Positions 61,523 to 64,000 of a DNA stretch of 64,000 nt are shown one piece after another (position 1 is the stretch's first letter; the number at the start of each line of letters is the position of its first letter). The DNA lies in NCBI RefSeq assembly GCF_005502275.1, contig NZ_SWLZ01000004.1:124001-188000 (forward strand), in the 5' to 3' direction. The notes beneath the pieces are model-generated. The model saw only the letters and a list, made by a program, of their open reading frames with translations. It made no database searches and was not told where the DNA came from. Both the position numbers and the translations under genes were made by a program. This DNA comes from Robertmurraya siralis (GTDB lineage Bacteria > Bacillota > Bacilli > Bacillales > Cytobacillaceae).

Positions 61523-64000
61523 TATCTAATTCCACCTTTCTCATTAAATATTTTTTGTTTAAATATTCAATATCTCCAGACTCAGAAGGGAAGGGGAGCG
61601 TGATATGGCTTACTTTAGTTTTTAAATTTTCTACGATTTCACTTCCGAACATATTCCATAAAACCTCTTTACTGATTACTCCATTCTCTTCGTATGCTAA
61701 CTTAATTAAATAATCAACTAACTCCTGTTCATTAACACATATAGGCAATAATTTATTTTTAAGTGTCTCATATGCTTCTGAGATTGTTTTACTTAACTCT
61801 TCATTTTGCCCATCTCTCAAAGTGATATTCTCAGTATTTGTTGAGGCTTCTTCTTCACTAGATTTTTTAAATGTTCTTAACTCTTTTTTTATCTTAATTA
61901 ATTTATTCTCATCAAGGACAATATTATTATTGTTCATAAGTCGCTTATGTATTTCGGTGTTATCACTATTGTTAATTACATATCTAATTCCAAAATCGAT
62001 TGATTCTATGTATCTGCAAATTTTATTCATTGTGCAGTCGCTATCGATGACAGGGGAGTATAATCTATATTTTCTCAGAAATTCAGACTGTTCAGGTGTT
62101 TTTCTATGTAGAGTCTTTAGTTCTTCGATTCCTACTCCAAATAATTGTCTACATGTCGTGTCTTGATTATTGTAATATTTCCTATATTTTCTTTTTGTGT
62201 TTTTATATAGGTAGGTGAAAAAGTAGGGATGCTTATTTAAAAGAATCTTATTCAAAAATTCTTTTTTATGTCTAGTTTTTTCTGTATCATCTTCTTCAAT
62301 CTTATTGTACTTTAGCCAAATATTAGGAATAGATTTAACCTTTCTACCTATCTTTGCTTTGTCAATTTGAGCACTCTGTAACTTGGTGCACATCTGTATA
62401 CGCTTTAATGTTGTTTGGAATTCTTGACTATTTTCCTCTAATTGAGCAAGTAGAGCATACCCACTCGTACTTTTATTAGTAATCTGTCCTATCTCAGAAC
62501 CAAACGAATGTAAATCGGCACTATATAATGCTCTCTCTTTAATATGAATAGGCTCTGATTTAGGTGGCGTATAAGCGATGGGCAATTCATCTTTATAAAC
62601 TCCATTTATTATATTGTCATCTGACGTTGTGGCAATAATATCAAAATCAAAATCACTACCTGCCCAATTCATAGTTTCATGTCCATGAATATTAACTATA
62701 ATCCCAGTGGTATTATACTTATACCAGTAATCTAACTCTTCATTTTTTTTTAGATTTAAGATAACATGTTCACTTCTATATGTAAGAGGCGCTCTCATAG
62801 AATCAACTTTTTTTACACCTTTTTGATTCCAATAATTAGAATAATACTCTTTTTCTCCAAGTAATCCTGTTACTTCTTTGTGTCCACAAATATGCTGCAT
62901 CATTGCATAAGGATCTGAAACTAACACTTGAAAATTACCTTCGACCAATATTTCACCAAGACAGGCTCTCTTGATTTTCTTTTTAATTAGGTCGTAAATT
63001 TTTCTTTTAATCCATTTATCTCCAATCAAAGAATTATCTAACATTAAAGCTTTAGCCCAATGATTTTCATTGTTTTTTATATAATCAAATATTTTCTCAT
63101 CCGTTACGTTCTTCCCCATCAGAAAAAGAAGAGTATAGCTGAGGTCTTTTGATGTTACTCCTGTTAACCAATCCACGGTCGTTTTACATAGGGATTCAAT
63201 TTGCTCATCACTAAGATTGACGGTTTGTAAAAATTGATAGTTCATATTAAGAATATCTTTATCCTTTTTTGGACTAACTAATGATACACCCCATTCCAAT
63301 TTATTTTTTTTACAGTTTTCCTGATATTCCTCAATACTAGGAAATGACTTCCAAAGTTTAAACTGGCTTTCTGACAAAATTACATCTATTTTAGATAGAT
63401 CTGCTAAAATTGGATTTCCATTTTCATCTCTATAAGATGTTTTGACTATATAGTTACCATGATTCTTTTTTTTACAAAAAGATTTAATATCAAAAGTCGT
63501 TAACATTCCTTTAATGTAGTTTTGTCTAATGCACCATTGAGAAGGAATATAGTCTAATTCTAATTCCTCAGCCCACTTTGTAGCCATTTCAACACTAATG
63601 ATGCCTTGACCGTCAAAACGATTGAACATCTCAGTTATTGTTTTTTCTGTAATAATGTCATCTTTGTTTAATTCTGTTTCAGTGACAAAATTTACTTTTA
63701 CATTAGTAGGACTTTCATAATCGGGCACCAAACAAAGCCTTGGAGTAGATACGACTGATGTAGAACTTGTAACCAAACCTTTGTACGCATTAAACTTGGA
63801 AGGAACTAGTTTTACGTCTTTATTTCTTCCGTTATCAAAGATCTCATCTAATCTATTAGCCATTTCAGACTCACAAAATATAACCGTAGACGACCTTGCT
63901 TGACCAGCAGAACAAGTTAGCCTCCTATATTCTAAATTATTTAATTTCAATTTATTTCTAAATAAATATCGGTAATGTGCCTTATTTTCAATAATAATAC
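61515..64000 (-). CDS. Single-chain RNA polymerase of the YonO type (5' end outside window)
   Basis: At least 828 residues; the frame is open to the window edge, so TTG 63950 is probably not the start. Hallmarks of the two-barrel polymerase superfamily are 'EGNFQVLVSDPYAMMQ', 'RAPLTYRSEHVILNL' and the metal motif in 'HETMNWAGSDFDFDII' (62640-62654 encode DFDFD). The upstream 'RRLTCSAGQARSSTVIFC' also fits. SPbeta YonO has DFDGD at this site and transcribes late genes. Position upstream of the late cluster supports the same job. The change of G to F at the fourth motif position is unusual. Confidence 0.75.
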   Translation of the reverse strand, partial: IIIENKAHYRYLFRNKLKLNNLEYRRLTCSAGQARSSTVIFCESEMANRLDEIFDNGRNKDVKLVPSKFNAYKGLVTSSTSVVSTPRLCLVPDYESPTNVKVNFVTETELNKDDIITEKTITEMFNRFDGQGIISVEMATKWAEELELDYIPSQWCIRQNYIKGMLTTFDIKSFCKKKNHGNYIVKTSYRDENGNPILADLSKIDVILSESQFKLWKSFPSIEEYQENCKKNKLEWGVSLVSPKKDKDILNMNYQFLQTVNLSDEQIESLCKTTVDWLTGVTSKDLSYTLLFLMGKNVTDEKIFDYIKNNENHWAKALMLDNSLIGDKWIKRKIYDLIKKKIKRACLGEILVEGNFQVLVSDPYAMMQHICGHKEVTGLLGEKEYYSNYWNQKGVKKVDSMRAPLTYRSEHVILNLKKNEELDYWYKYNTTGIIVNIHGHETMNWAGSDFDFDIIATTSDDNIINGVYKDELPIAYTPPKSEPIHIKERALYSADLHSFGSEIGQITNKSTSGYALLAQLEENSQEFQTTLKRIQMCTKLQSAQIDKAKIGRKVKSIPNIWLKYNKIEEDDTEKTRHKKEFLNKILLNKHPYFFTYLYKNTKRKYRKYYNNQDTTCRQLFGVGIEELKTLHRKTPEQSEFLRKYRLYSPVIDSDCTMNKICRYIESIDFGIRYVINNSDNTEIHKRLMNNNNIVLDENKLIKIKKELRTFKKSSEEEASTNTENITLRDGQNEELSKTISEAYETLKNKLLPICVNEQELVDYLIKLAYEENGVISKEVLWNMFGSEIVENLKTKVSHITLPFPSESGDIEYLNKKYLMRKVELDIE

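Larger units (their letters stand above)
12453..64000. mobile_element. SPbeta-type prophage (left end and late region; right end outside window)
   Basis: From about 12453 the sequence is markedly AT-rich and encodes phage lysis, tail, head, packaging and early-late genes, nearly all on the minus strand. The order RNA polymerase, YonK-like, YonJ-like, terminase, portal, protease/scaffold, capsid, tail tube, recombinase, giant tape measure, Dit, hub, fibres, holins, amidase matches SPbeta. The left boundary is placed where the host asparaginase frame is lost; the attachment core could not be defined with one end only. Confidence 0.85.

Noticed and set aside
61822-62166. 114-residue plus-strand ORF within the polymerase gene
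   Set aside because: Antisense shadow rich in hydrophobic residues from AT-rich codons; no start signals.
1-64000. CRISPR array, tRNA or rRNA genes
   Set aside because: No regularly spaced repeats and no cloverleaf or rRNA-like stretches were seen by eye on either strand.

Overview
The window is a Bacillaceae chromosome segment (positions 1 to about 12452) running into one end of a large, AT-rich, SPbeta-type prophage (about 12453 to the end). The host part carries the ypbB-recQ-ypbD-ypbE-ypbF block, cotJABC spore-coat genes, a CBS protein, ypbG, mecB, gudB and ypdA. This follows the Bacillus subtilis ypb/gudB/ypdA neighbourhood, with the cotJ operon inserted. Between gudB and ypdA lie four tandem palindromic Bacillaceae interspersed repeats. 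The last host feature is the C-terminal part of an L-asparaginase on the minus strand. It ends abruptly at about 12452, the likely left prophage junction.

The prophage starts with two plus-strand genes: a complete AT-rich asparaginase and a serine-recombinase zinc-ribbon protein. Almost everything after that is on the minus strand, so read from high to low coordinates it is one late region. The order is: a multisubunit-type single-chain RNA polymerase (YonO-like, 5' end outside the window), small genes, a YonK-like protein, a YonJ-like phosphoesterase, terminase subunits, portal, protease/scaffold, decoration protein, major capsid, connectors, tail tube, tail chaperone, a 2351-residue tape measure, Dit, tail hub, fibres, a lectin-like receptor-binding protein, and lysis genes. 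The order from RNA polymerase to portal matches SPbeta yonO-yonK-yonJ-yonF-yonE. The tape measure size and the YomM-like recombinase in the tail region also match.

Three unusual expression devices sit in the late genes. The tape-measure gene is split by a 265-nt ORF-less group I intron (P1, P7, P8 and P10 can be drawn). The tail-tube gene ends in CCC TAA, and the +1 frame continues into a fibronectin III domain that is broken a second time and completed by the next ORF. Stem-loops followed by T-runs recur at many gene boundaries of the late region.

Between the tail chaperone and the tape measure lies an accessory island (33.5-41.4 kb): a Phd/Doc module, a GNAT module and a PemK-like protein (each with its own extended -10 promoter), a putative small RNA with a near-consensus promoter, an Arc-type regulator with repeated operators, and two nuclease genes with matching pseudoknot-capable terminator leaders. 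A third homing-type nuclease follows the capsid gene, and an intact IS200/IS605 element interrupts a 54-codon ORF near the polymerase. No tRNA, rRNA or CRISPR array was seen.
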